From an uncultured Bacilli bacterium (lineage in GTDB: Bacteria; Bacillota_I; Bacilli_A; RFN20; CAG-449), in contig CANQDY010000012.1 in the NCBI GenBank assembly GCA_947593895.1, positions 1 through 15,789 of the forward strand: a stretch of 15,789 nt of DNA, given 5' to 3'. The notes beneath the pieces are model-generated. The model searched no databases and had not been told where the DNA came from. It saw only the letters and a list, made by a program, of their open reading frames with translations. Numbering within the stretch: position 1 is the stretch's first letter; each line of letters starts with the position of its first letter. The position numbers were made by a program, and so were the translations under genes. This document shows, in pieces, positions 1 to 8,453 of the stretch.

Positions 1-78
1 TTGTAATTTTACTTCTATTTGCAACATTTTCTTCCCTTTTCTTTCTTTGTTTGTTGCACTTGCTTTTATAATTAACAT
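1..78 (-). CDS. Possible 5' end of a leftward gene, running off the left edge
   Basis: On the minus strand a reading frame stays open from about base 135 to base 1. Possible ATG starts lie at 76-78 and at 25-27; the latter has a purine-rich GGGAAG just upstream. The frame reads a short hydrophobic stretch (STIFVIGMLII), then a charged stretch (NKERKGKKM), then IEVKLQ. The plus strand here is T/C-rich, as it is over the minus-strand gene rnhC further on, which favours minus-strand coding. A competing plus-strand frame (bases 2-112) is also open, so direction is uncertain. No ATG, GTG or TTG precedes the hydrophobic stretch, so a start at 78 would remove most of it. No product can be named. Confidence 0.25.
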   Translation of the reverse strand, partial: MLIIKASATNKERKGKKMLQIEVKLQ

Positions 79-115
79 TCCAATTACAAATATAGTTGAT
101 AATGTTGAATAAAAA

Positions 116-166
116 ATTCTAATTATATATAATTAGAATAATTGCGGTATAATATTATACGCAATT
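116..166. promoter_or_regulatory. Two abutting palindromes with mirrored -10 boxes
   Basis: Bases 116-139 are a perfect 24-bp palindrome (half-site ATTCTAATTATA). Bases 140-166 are a second palindrome, AATTGCG-TATAAT followed by ATTATA-CGCAATT, perfect except for one extra G at 146/147. Its centre is two outward-reading TATAAT hexamers, at 148-153 on the plus strand and 159-154 on the minus strand. It can thus supply -10 elements in both directions; the plus one lies 75 bases before the giant gene. No convincing -35 hexamer is seen at 17 bp in either direction. The first palindrome is followed by six T on the minus strand (bases 116-111), so it could also act as a terminator or attenuator for leftward RNA. 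Symmetry is seen directly; promoter and operator roles are inferred. Confidence 0.45.
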
Positions 167-199
167 TAATTTATTCTAAAAAACATTAAAAAGTAATGG

Positions 200-230
200 A
201 AAGGAAAATATATGTGAGTTAATCTCTATG
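200..230 (+). promoter_or_regulatory. Leader with a good Shine-Dalgarno on an AUG-UGA start-stop
   Basis: AAAGGA at 200-205 sits 6 bases before ATG at 212-214, the ideal spacing, but that ATG is followed at once by TGA (215-217). The open frame's own ATG at 228 has only a weak GTGAG (214-218) upstream, and ATG 258 has nothing clear. The giant gene may be translated by re-initiation after this minimal start-stop, or a 1-base change has put the original start out of frame. Confidence 0.4.
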
Positions 231-3200
231 ATTAATGCATATATTATAGATGAAATTATGAAAAAATTATTAATTGCAGGTGTAATTATAAATTCGCTTG
301 TTTGCGGATTTTCCGGATATACATTTAAAATGTATTTTGATACAAAACATACTCCAAATGTTAATAAAGATCCATTTAATATGGAAAATATAACCGAGGT
401 AAAAGATGTTCCGATTGATGGCTCATCACCTAAAGATTATAGTATTCTTGAAAATATTCAATATGCCTCAGGATATCTTAAAAACAATCGTAATTGGAAA
501 GCAATTACCACAGGAGATGTAAAATCAAATGCGGGTGTCAATGTAACTCAACAAGTTTATAATACTCGTATAGTTAATCAAGACTATATGTATCAGGAAG
601 CAATATCTTATTCTTCACTTGTTAAGGTCGCAACTCAAAAATTTTATAATTCAGAAAAGGTATTTATTAAAAATGGTAATCCAAAAAGTTTGAATGAAAT
701 TAATTGGAATAATAATGTAAGTCCAGTAACTTATGAATATATTTACACAAACTATGGTTTTTCTCCAGATCAACTGAATTCATATTATTATGCTGAAGAA
801 TCAATATTAAATTCTTCATCAATGGAAGAAATTGATGGTAACTATGTACTTCATGTTGATTTAAATGAAATAGGAGCAATAAATTCAAGAAGAGAAGTTG
901 TTACTATGGGTGGTGCTTTAGATAACCCAAATTATACAATGATTCATGCTGATATTAAGATTACTCCAGATTGGAAAGTTCTTTCCATTGATGTTAATGA
1001 AAATTATTCAATTAAGAAAAATATTGGGTTAGGTGTTGTTACCGCTACATGTAATTCAGTTCTTTCGGAAACATTTGAATATAATCAGTATATTTCTGAT
1101 AGTGTAATTTCCTATTATAAAGGTTTTTTTGATGCTGGAACTTCAGATCAAATTAGTGATAATGAGAATAAAACTCCCTTAACTTATCTTCAATCAATGA
1201 GCTCTATTGTCGCGAGCAAGAGTACTTTTGATATTGATCTAAATCTTAATAATGATCAAAATTTCCATGGTCAAATTGAGTTGAATCTTAAAAATGATCA
1301 AGAAGTAAATATTAATTTAGAAGATAAATATTTCATAAAATATCAAAATGGGAATGTTTTTTCTTCATTAGATGGAATTAATATTTCACTTGATGAAAAA
1401 TATATCAATTATGCAATGTCAAAGTTTATCGATAAATTTTCTAATACAAATAAAAAATTTCTTCAAGATTCAAATCAAACTACCCCTAGTGATATAAACC
1501 TTGATGTTGATGAATTATTAAATGCAATAATGGAGGGAATGACCTTAGAGATAAATGATAATGTTGCGATTGTTAATATTTTGGCCTCGTCTCAAGGAAT
1601 TGAACTTGATGTTGATTTATCATTTGATGAAAAAGATCAAGAATTATTAGCTATTGATGGTTCAATAAAATATGGAGAAACAACAGTTGGTGTTAATATA
1701 GATGCATCAAATAATTTTCAAGGAAAGGATATTACAGATTTAGAATTTAATGATTTAAGTAATTCAACTTGGATTATTGATCAAGCATTAGGAATGTCAG
1801 AAGCAAAAGGATATCAACTAGATGGTAATTATATTTATAAAAATATTGAATTTGATATTAAGACCTTAGTTTCTACTAAAGGTGATATTTCATCTGAGAT
1901 TTCTTTTGGATGGATAAATGAAACATTAAAAAAACATCTTTCATTTACTAAGATTAGCGATACCTATTATCTTGAATATGGCAATTTAAAAGTTAAAGCA
2001 AATCAAAATAGTATATTAAGTGTTTTAAAAAATATCTTGGAATTATATAACAATGGGGAAGATAATTTACCAGCTAAAGATGTTATTGATGGAATCGGTT
2101 TAAGTCAATTTACTATTGGTGATTTTTTAACTGATGAAAAAGGAAATCTTATTTTAAAGATGACAGTATTTGGAAATGAATATAATGCAATTTTAAAAGA
2201 GTCAGTTAACGAAGGATTTATTTTGAACATTAAGGAACTGGGTTTAACTTTTGATGTCATCAAGTATCAAGGTGAAATTGCCACTCCAGATCAAAAAGTA
2301 AATTATTTAGATGAAAACGATTTTGAATATGTTAAAGATTTAATCTTGAAGTTAAAAGATAAATTATCTTCATCTTCATTTTCTCTTGAAGGGAAAACAA
2401 AGTTAAATAAACAAGTAAATTTAAATGTTAATTATTCCTTCCAAAAAGATCAAGATAATTATTTGTTTAATATTGTTTCAAATGGTGATTTTAATTTTGA
2501 TTTAAATGTTTATTTAAAAGGTAATACGATATATGTCGATGCTAAATATGATTTTGTTTCGTTGTCATTTACTTTTGAAAAAGATGATTTTAATTCATTT
2601 ACTAAAACAATTTATCGAACATTATGTGATTATTATGGCTTTGATTTTGAAACTGAGTTGAATCGTTTAATAGATGAATTATTTGAAAAGCAAAATATTA
2701 AAGTTGAAGAAATTCTTGGATATATTATTGATGCAAATATTGAAAATGAAATACAAATTTCTCTTGATGAAAATAACAATGTAGTAATCAAATATTTAGA
2801 TGACAGAGAACTCGTTATTTCAAAAGATAATGAAGATATCTTATTTAATATTGATTACTTGGGTGGAACTTCATATTTGAATGTTAACTCTGATAAGCTT
2901 GATTATCACATTAACTCGGAAACAATTTACACACCAATCAGAAATATCAAATATGCATCATTTATGCTTGATGCTTATTTAGATATAAAATCATTTTCTG
3001 GATATCAAATAAGAGGAGAAATAAAATATAAAGAAATAACCTTAGATGTTGATGTAAACTATGATAAACAAAATAATATTGAAGGAATCATTAGTTTAAA
3101 AAATGGTGAAAATATAAAAGATATCAAAGTTGTAAGAGATTCTAATATACTTTATTTAGAGCATGGAAATATAAAAGTACAATTAACTGATGGAGAATTA

Positions 3201-6200
3201 GAAGAAGGAATAAATAAAATTCTTGAACTAACAAATATCGACCAAAGTCAAAAAGACATAAATAAAGAAATCATTATTGAATTTATAAAGGAATTAAATT
3301 TATTTGTAGAAAGCATTTCATTAGAGGAAAGCAAAGTTATTACAAGTTTAAAGATTAATAATAGTATTTATAGTTTGTCCTTAGGATATAAAAATAAAGA
3401 AGTTACTTTATCATGTGACAATGAATTATTTGATTTAAGTTTTGTTGTTAATGAATATAAAGATTCAGTAGTAACTCCAACAGGTGAATTTATCACTTAC
3501 GATGAATTAAATGAATTAGTAAATAACATTTTAGAAATAAAAGATCAAATAATAAGGGAAAATTATAAGATTAGCTATAGTTATAAAAATAATGAAGAAA
3601 TCAGCGTTACAGGAACCTATTCACAAAGAGGAAAAGAATATCAAGCAAATCTAGTCACAATAGTTAAGGGTGAAGAGATATCAGTAAATGTTGTGGTAAA
3701 AGATAATAAGATGTACTTAGATATGAACTATCAAGGAATCATGGTAACTCTGGAAATGAAACTAGAAGATATTAATGGTTTGTATTCTGATATCTATGCA
3801 TTAGTAGAGAAAAACTATGGCGATAAGATAAATGTCAATGTTGAAATTACACAAGAAAAAGTAATAGAAGTAATAAAACAGATTATCTCAAATGATTATG
3901 ATAAAAAAGTTAATGTTGAAGTAAATAATGGCTTCAATGTAAGTTATGATACCTATAAAGGATGTATTAGTAAAAATAAAGTAAGTTATCAAGATGGAGT
4001 TAATAATTTAACACTTGAAATGGTAGAAAATACAGATACCTATGAAGTAAGAAGTGATATTTCATATTGTCAAATTGATGGCTTAGATTCAGCATATGAA
4101 TTAATTACTGCATTAAAAGAAATTGCAACATTTTCTGGATATCAAATTCAAGGTAGTTTTGAAGTTGATTCAATCTTAGTTAAATTAACTGGTTTATATG
4201 ATCAAAATGATAATATCGAATTAGTATTTGATATTAATTATTTAGGTCATGTTCATACTTTAAAAATTAATTATATTGATAACCAGGCATATGTAATGTT
4301 TGGTAATGTCAAAATGAGTTTATCCAGGGATGAATTAGTCAAATATATTGATGAAATAATCTTTATGATGAATATCGAAAGTGATAATTCATCACTTAAT
4401 GAAAATGTTGATTTAAAAAATAAAATTATTTCTTTAATCAAAACTTCAAATCTTTCATTATCACAAATTAATGTCACAACAAATAGTGTTTCATCGTTAA
4501 TTTCAATTAACAATCAAAATTATTCATTTAAAATTGAATATGTTAATGATGTATTAGCAGTTACATGTTTAGATTTCTATCAAATAACTTTGAATTTAAG
4601 TAATTATACAGATGTTATTCCAAATATTAATGTAGATAACACATTTATTACTGCGGAAACAATTGAATACTTTAGAGAAATTGTTTCTTCAATAAATAAT
4701 GATGTAAAGAATAATCATTTAGGTGTTGATATTTCATTAATTATTGATGAAAATAATACTTTAAGTGGAAATGTTAAATACATAGGTGTTAATGAAATAT
4801 ATTCAACATTTTCTTTAGTAGGCACCTATCAAGTTGATGTTGAAATTTACAAATTAAATGATTGGGTTTATATTGATGTTTATTATGATAATTATCATAT
4901 GAGCATAAAATATTGTATGGAAGATAATCAATTCTTAATTATCTCATTAGAAAATTCTTTTAAGTTAATTGATGAAAAATTTAATCTAGGATTGTATGAT
5001 CAAATTTTTAATAAATCAAATACAAATAATCAATCTACTTTAATTGATTATCAAACAATCATAAATTACATAAAAGATTTCTTAAGTGGAAATTATGAGA
5101 ATACGATTAAATTTAATAAAGTAGATAATAAGTATCAACTAACCTATGATCAATATCAAATCGTAGTAAGTAAAGAACCAGCAATTAGCATTGATTTATC
5201 ATACAAAGGTTATCAATTAAATTCTGTAGTTAATAGTAATTTTGAATTCAGTAGAATTATTGATTCATCTAAATATACTTTAATTAATATTAATCAAGAC
5301 TTTAGTTTTATTACTAAAAAGGTTCTTGAAATAATGGATTATTCAGGTTATTTAGTATCATTTGACTTTGTTATTGATAAAATGGATATCAATGCAGTTT
5401 TAAGAATCGATAATGCAAAAAATATTAGTATTGATTTAACAATTTTAGAAAGTGAATATTCTCATTTGATGTATATCACTTACATTGGTAGTACTGTTTA
5501 CTTTGAGTATGGCAATATCAAAGCTGTTTTGACAATTGATGAATTTAAACAATTAATAAAAGATATCGATAGTTTAATTGGTAAAAATAATCAGACTACA
5601 TTAGCAAATAGTTCTACTAGTGTAGAGAAGAGTTTAATCATTATTAATGACTTTGTAAAAGCTCTTACTGTTGAAAATAATCAATTATTACTTGACTTAG
5701 TATATGAAAAGAATTCCTATCATTTATCACTATGTGAAACAGAATTTGGAATTGCATTTAATTCTGAATCTTATGAGTTAACGGGTTTGGTTCAAGATTA
5801 TACTCAAGTTATAGCTATTCCAGATTCAAGTAAATATTTAGCATATGATGATATCAAAGTAGTTATTGATTATTGTGTTGAAGCAAGAAATTATTTTTAC
5901 TTAGATAAAGGATACCTATCTTTAGATGGTGTATTCACACTAAGTGGAACTAATTACAAAATTTCTGCTGATGCAAAATATGATTATGTAGTCAAGGAAA
6001 ATGCTAAATTAACAATTACTATGACTATTGATGTACAAAAATCTGATTATACTTGGAAACAACTATTTACCGGTACAATTTCTTATCAAAATAATTTCGT
6101 ATATTTACATAACGTAATGTATAACGAATTAATCGGTTTAAATGTATACTTTGATAAGACTGATACCGCAAAAGCAATTGATGTAATTCTTACTAAGCTA

Positions 6201-7400
6201 GCTCAAGGTCCATTTAATAATGATAAATATGGCTTAAATCTTGAACTAATGAAAATGATTAAGAATATTCTTGAATTAGATCCAAGTGTCATTCTTTCAT
6301 TTGATGATTCAAATGCATTTGATAAGAATGAAACCGATTCAGTTAAGCAAACAATTAATTTAATTAAAACGATTTTGAGCTTTAGATTAAATGAGAGTGC
6401 AATGATTGATGTTGTTGATGGAAATGTTGAATTATCTTATAGTGATTATTTCTCTGGAACAATTAGTCATTATATTGATGAAAATTCAAAATCACTTATT
6501 CAAATTAATGGAAGTGGAGATATGGATTCTACAAAGTCGTATGATTTTGTGGTTAAATTTAAAAATTATGAAGAATTTACTATTAATACTGAAGGTTGCA
6601 CTAATTTGAAGGATTTGGAAATTTTATCAAATGGTGTGATGAACACTATAAATGCTTTAAAATATGATGTTTCTGGAAGTTTAAATCTTAACATTATTGG
6701 CATCGTAAAAATTGGAATGTCGATTGATAGTGCGCTTATCGAATTAGATGAAAATCAAAATGCAAGTGGATATATTAAAATTACCACGGACGCAAATAGT
6801 TTAATTACTGAAGGAAAGAAACTTTTAAATGCAAAATCAGATGGTGGAGTACGAGGCGATAAAATTATTTCATATATTCATTTAACTAAAAATGGAGATG
6901 TTTATTGTCGAAGAGAATATGAATCTTGGGTAGAAAATGGTAAGATTTTTGGTATTGTTAAATATGCTGATACTTATGTATATGAAACTAAGTATTATGA
7001 ATCTCAACAAACCTTTGCCAATGATTTCTTGAACGCATTTATTTGGTTAACTAAATTTGATAAATCATTTATTGATAAATTCTCAGGTGCTTCTATGAAA
7101 GGTACTAAAAAGGATAACGCAATCAGTTCTTATACCGTTAGTGAAGATAAATTATCATATCAATTAGGTTTTAACTTAGGTTGTATAGCTTCAATATTTG
7201 ATGATGGTTCAACAATTGACTTAAAATTAAAGCAAGATGGACAAGAATACTATTTAAATTCATTGACATTAGATGTATCGATATATAAAGTTCTCACTGC
7301 AAATGGAACATTTACATTAAATAGTTATGGACAAGATTTAAATTATGAGTCAATGCCTACTTTAGAGGAAATGACTCGCGAAGAAATTGTTAGAATTTAA
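228..7400 (+). CDS. Giant repetitive exported/membrane-anchored protein, function unknown (2390 aa)
   Basis: I do not recognise the family. The start at 228 gives 2390 residues. A start at ATG 258 gives a classical signal-peptide or anchor beginning, MKKLLIAGVIINSLVCGF, and may be the real one; neither has a good Shine-Dalgarno (see the leader entry). There is no lipobox, since Cys is preceded by S-L-V. No C-terminal membrane segment, LPXTG or other sorting signal is seen, so I infer a secreted protein or one tethered at its N-terminus. Residues about 35-330 look unique. About 330-520 resembles a half unit, residues 528-2149 hold four tandem units, and 2150-2390 a degenerate partial one. Composition is rich in Asn, Asp, Ile, Tyr, Lys and Glu, with short alternating polar/hydrophobic beta-type stretches separated by helical segments. 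The gene is intact, monocistronic, and ends at a bidirectional terminator shared with rnhC. Confidence 0.85.
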   Translation: MINAYIIDEIMKKLLIAGVIINSLVCGFSGYTFKMYFDTKHTPNVNKDPFNMENITEVKDVPIDGSSPKDYSILENIQYASGYLKNNRNWKAITTGDVKSNAGVNVTQQVYNTRIVNQDYMYQEAISYSSLVKVATQKFYNSEKVFIKNGNPKSLNEINWNNNVSPVTYEYIYTNYGFSPDQLNSYYYAEESILNSSSMEEIDGNYVLHVDLNEIGAINSRREVVTMGGALDNPNYTMIHADIKITPDWKVLSIDVNENYSIKKNIGLGVVTATCNSVLSETFEYNQYISDSVISYYKGFFDAGTSDQISDNENKTPLTYLQSMSSIVASKSTFDIDLNLNNDQNFHGQIELNLKNDQEVNINLEDKYFIKYQNGNVFSSLDGINISLDEKYINYAMSKFIDKFSNTNKKFLQDSNQTTPSDINLDVDELLNAIMEGMTLEINDNVAIVNILASSQGIELDVDLSFDEKDQELLAIDGSIKYGETTVGVNIDASNNFQGKDITDLEFNDLSNSTWIIDQALGMSEAKGYQLDGNYIYKNIEFDIKTLVSTKGDISSEISFGWINETLKKHLSFTKISDTYYLEYGNLKVKANQNSILSVLKNILELYNNGEDNLPAKDVIDGIGLSQFTIGDFLTDEKGNLILKMTVFGNEYNAILKESVNEGFILNIKELGLTFDVIKYQGEIATPDQKVNYLDENDFEYVKDLILKLKDKLSSSSFSLEGKTKLNKQVNLNVNYSFQKDQDNYLFNIVSNGDFNFDLNVYLKGNTIYVDAKYDFVSLSFTFEKDDFNSFTKTIYRTLCDYYGFDFETELNRLIDELFEKQNIKVEEILGYIIDANIENEIQISLDENNNVVIKYLDDRELVISKDNEDILFNIDYLGGTSYLNVNSDKLDYHINSETIYTPIRNIKYASFMLDAYLDIKSFSGYQIRGEIKYKEITLDVDVNYDKQNNIEGIISLKNGENIKDIKVVRDSNILYLEHGNIKVQLTDGELEEGINKILELTNIDQSQKDINKEIIIEFIKELNLFVESISLEESKVITSLKINNSIYSLSLGYKNKEVTLSCDNELFDLSFVVNEYKDSVVTPTGEFITYDELNELVNNILEIKDQIIRENYKISYSYKNNEEISVTGTYSQRGKEYQANLVTIVKGEEISVNVVVKDNKMYLDMNYQGIMVTLEMKLEDINGLYSDIYALVEKNYGDKINVNVEITQEKVIEVIKQIISNDYDKKVNVEVNNGFNVSYDTYKGCISKNKVSYQDGVNNLTLEMVENTDTYEVRSDISYCQIDGLDSAYELITALKEIATFSGYQIQGSFEVDSILVKLTGLYDQNDNIELVFDINYLGHVHTLKINYIDNQAYVMFGNVKMSLSRDELVKYIDEIIFMMNIESDNSSLNENVDLKNKIISLIKTSNLSLSQINVTTNSVSSLISINNQNYSFKIEYVNDVLAVTCLDFYQITLNLSNYTDVIPNINVDNTFITAETIEYFREIVSSINNDVKNNHLGVDISLIIDENNTLSGNVKYIGVNEIYSTFSLVGTYQVDVEIYKLNDWVYIDVYYDNYHMSIKYCMEDNQFLIISLENSFKLIDEKFNLGLYDQIFNKSNTNNQSTLIDYQTIINYIKDFLSGNYENTIKFNKVDNKYQLTYDQYQIVVSKEPAISIDLSYKGYQLNSVVNSNFEFSRIIDSSKYTLININQDFSFITKKVLEIMDYSGYLVSFDFVIDKMDINAVLRIDNAKNISIDLTILESEYSHLMYITYIGSTVYFEYGNIKAVLTIDEFKQLIKDIDSLIGKNNQTTLANSSTSVEKSLIIINDFVKALTVENNQLLLDLVYEKNSYHLSLCETEFGIAFNSESYELTGLVQDYTQVIAIPDSSKYLAYDDIKVVIDYCVEARNYFYLDKGYLSLDGVFTLSGTNYKISADAKYDYVVKENAKLTITMTIDVQKSDYTWKQLFTGTISYQNNFVYLHNVMYNELIGLNVYFDKTDTAKAIDVILTKLAQGPFNNDKYGLNLELMKMIKNILELDPSVILSFDDSNAFDKNETDSVKQTINLIKTILSFRLNESAMIDVVDGNVELSYSDYFSGTISHYIDENSKSLIQINGSGDMDSTKSYDFVVKFKNYEEFTINTEGCTNLKDLEILSNGVMNTINALKYDVSGSLNLNIIGIVKIGMSIDSALIELDENQNASGYIKITTDANSLITEGKKLLNAKSDGGVRGDKIISYIHLTKNGDVYCRREYESWVENGKIFGIVKYADTYVYETKYYESQQTFANDFLNAFIWLTKFDKSFIDKFSGASMKGTKKDNAISSYTVSEDKLSYQLGFNLGCIASIFDDGSTIDLKLKQDGQEYYLNSLTLDVSIYKVLTANGTFTLNSYGQDLNYESMPTLEEMTREEIVRI
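1809..6674 (+). repeat. Four diverged tandem ~380-440-residue units inside the giant gene
   Basis: Units begin at a Gly-Tyr pair in S/K-G-Y-Q/L at residues 528, 925, 1304 and 1707 (bases 1809, 3000, 4137, 5346). In each, a Y/F-x-x-G-N-hydrophobic-K motif follows 55-57 residues later (EYGNLKV 585, EHGNIKV 980, MFGNVKM 1359, EYGNIKA 1762). A conserved Pro segment follows at +158 to +161 (ATPDQ 687, VTPTG 1084, VIPNI 1465, AIPDS 1865). A V/M-Y-aromatic beta motif follows at +240 to +254 (YVDAKY, YLDMNY, YIDVYY, YLHNVM). The last part of each unit carries a third beta block, for example VSYDTYKG, LTYDQYQI and LSYSDYFS. Spacings are 397, 379, 403 and 443 residues. A degenerate fifth start is at residue 2150 (VSGSLNLN). 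Divergence is high at the nucleotide level, so the duplications are old. Confidence 0.85.
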
Positions 7401-7437
7401 AAAAAAGAGTTCACATTGTTGTGAATTCTTTTACTTT
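7399..7437. terminator. Bidirectional intrinsic terminator between the giant gene and rnhC
   Basis: GAGTTCACA (7407-7415), loop TTGT, TGTGAATTC (7420-7428) forms a 9-bp stem with one G-T pair. It is flanked by eight A on the left (7399-7406) and TTTTACTTT on the right. The A-run is a U-tract for minus-strand RNA from rnhC; the right side serves the giant gene. The hairpin begins 6 bases after the giant gene's stop and ends 7 bases before the rnhC stop codon, as expected between convergent genes. Confidence 0.85.
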
Positions 7438-8341
7438 ACAATAAATTTTTATAGTTAACAAAATTAATTTTAACTATTTTCTTTAGTTCTTCAATACCAT
7501 ATTTTTCAATGAATGTTTGCGCACATTTATCAACTTTTTTCGATGCTCCTTTTGGAATAATAATTTGATATTTTTGCTCAATAATTTTCATTTCTTTCAA
7601 GAAGCAATAACGAGCAATCATCGAACTGACGGCAACACTTGGATAAAATGATTCTCCTTTAGTTTTAAAGTTTATATGATGATTGATAATTTCTTTCTCA
7701 TATTGTAGATATTTAAAATATAAGTCGACATCGCAAAATTGATCGATAAAGAATTCAATATCTGTTTGATTAATTTTTTTATTTACATTTAATAATGCTT
7801 TATTATGTAGTAATGCTTTTATTGCATTCATCGTATAACCATTTTTAACTAATTCATTGTATTTTTCATTTGAACAGGTTAACTTGCTAAATGTGATTCT
7901 GCCAAGAAGATGAGGAACAATTTCTAAAATTTTTTCATCAGAAAATTTTTTTGAATCATTAACACCTAAAGTTCTTAAATATTCGATATCATTTTCTTTA
8001 ATAAAACTTGCAACTACAATTATTGGCCCAAAAAAATCTCCAGTACCAACTTCATCAGATCCAATCTGATTTTTTAAATATAACCAATAAGCATCAACCT
8101 TTTTCTTTTTTTTATTTAAACATGCATTTTGGTTCCATAATTTTGCCTCATTTAAACAATTTGCTCCAGTAAAAAGAGCTTTAATTCCTTTTTTTGAAGA
8201 ATAGATGGTAATTATAACATTATCAATGGTTTTACATTTCCAAAGGATATATTCACCTAAATTTTTATGAATAATTTTTTGATAGAATTCTTCCATTTTA
8301 TCTAAAACTTCCGGAGTAATATTTAAAGTTACTGAATTCAT
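7436..8341 (-). CDS. rnhC: Ribonuclease HIII
   Basis: Cleaves the RNA strand of RNA-DNA hybrids in the cytoplasm, removing R-loops and lagging-strand primers. The 301-residue length is normal for the family. Residues about 1-80 form the N-terminal substrate-binding (TBP-like) domain typical of RNase HIII (NITPEVLDKMEEFYQ), followed by a Lys-rich linker (77-81). The catalytic domain starts with GSDEVGTGDFFGP, giving Asp96 and Glu97. VNDSKKFSDEKI (127-138) and FIDQF with Asp200 and Asp204 nearby match the rest of the acidic active site, and PKGASKKVD (263-271) is the usual C-terminal motif. The start ATG (8341) has GGTGAG at 8350-8345 as ribosome binding site. It diverges from mutS2; in Bacillus rnhC lies near mutS2 but zapA, cvpA and polX sit between them. 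Those are absent here. Confidence 0.95.
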   Translation of the reverse strand: MNSVTLNITPEVLDKMEEFYQKIIHKNLGEYILWKCKTIDNVIITIYSSKKGIKALFTGANCLNEAKLWNQNACLNKKKKKVDAYWLYLKNQIGSDEVGTGDFFGPIIVVASFIKENDIEYLRTLGVNDSKKFSDEKILEIVPHLLGRITFSKLTCSNEKYNELVKNGYTMNAIKALLHNKALLNVNKKINQTDIEFFIDQFCDVDLYFKYLQYEKEIINHHINFKTKGESFYPSVAVSSMIARYCFLKEMKIIEQKYQIIIPKGASKKVDKCAQTFIEKYGIEELKKIVKINFVNYKNLL

Positions 8342-8399
8342 GATCTCACCAAATTTAATTTTACCATTATTTTCCTTATGACTAAAGATTTAATTATTA

Positions 8400-8428
8400 T
8401 TAACTGTTAATTATTATTTTGCTATAAT
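8400..8428 (+). promoter_or_regulatory. Promoter of the mutS2-uvrC operon
   Basis: TTAACT (8400-8405), a 17-bp spacer, then a perfect TATAAT (8423-8428). The predicted start of transcription, near 8435, lies after the upstream ATG at 8433, which supports the start codon at 8454. The 12-bp direct repeat TTAATTATTATT occurs at 8390-8401 and 8407-8418, overlapping the -35 and the spacer. Confidence 0.7.
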
Positions 8429-8453
8429 AAACATGTTAGTCAGGAGTGATTGC

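Noticed and set aside
2..112. Open plus-strand frame ending in TAA at 110-112, hydrophobic, as the end of a gene entering from the left
   Set aside because: T-rich DNA gives hydrophobic open frames by chance, and the opposite strand has the purine-rich coding bias; too short to decide, so only the minus option is listed, at low confidence.
8358..8386. Minus-strand promoter for rnhC, TTTAGT -17- TAAAAT
   Set aside because: Both hexamers are weak and the transcript would start almost on the ribosome binding site; not convincing in DNA this AT-rich.
8433..8435. ATG 8433 as the mutS2 start
   Set aside because: It lies at or before the predicted transcription start and has no ribosome binding site; ATG 8454 has AGGAG 7 bases upstream.
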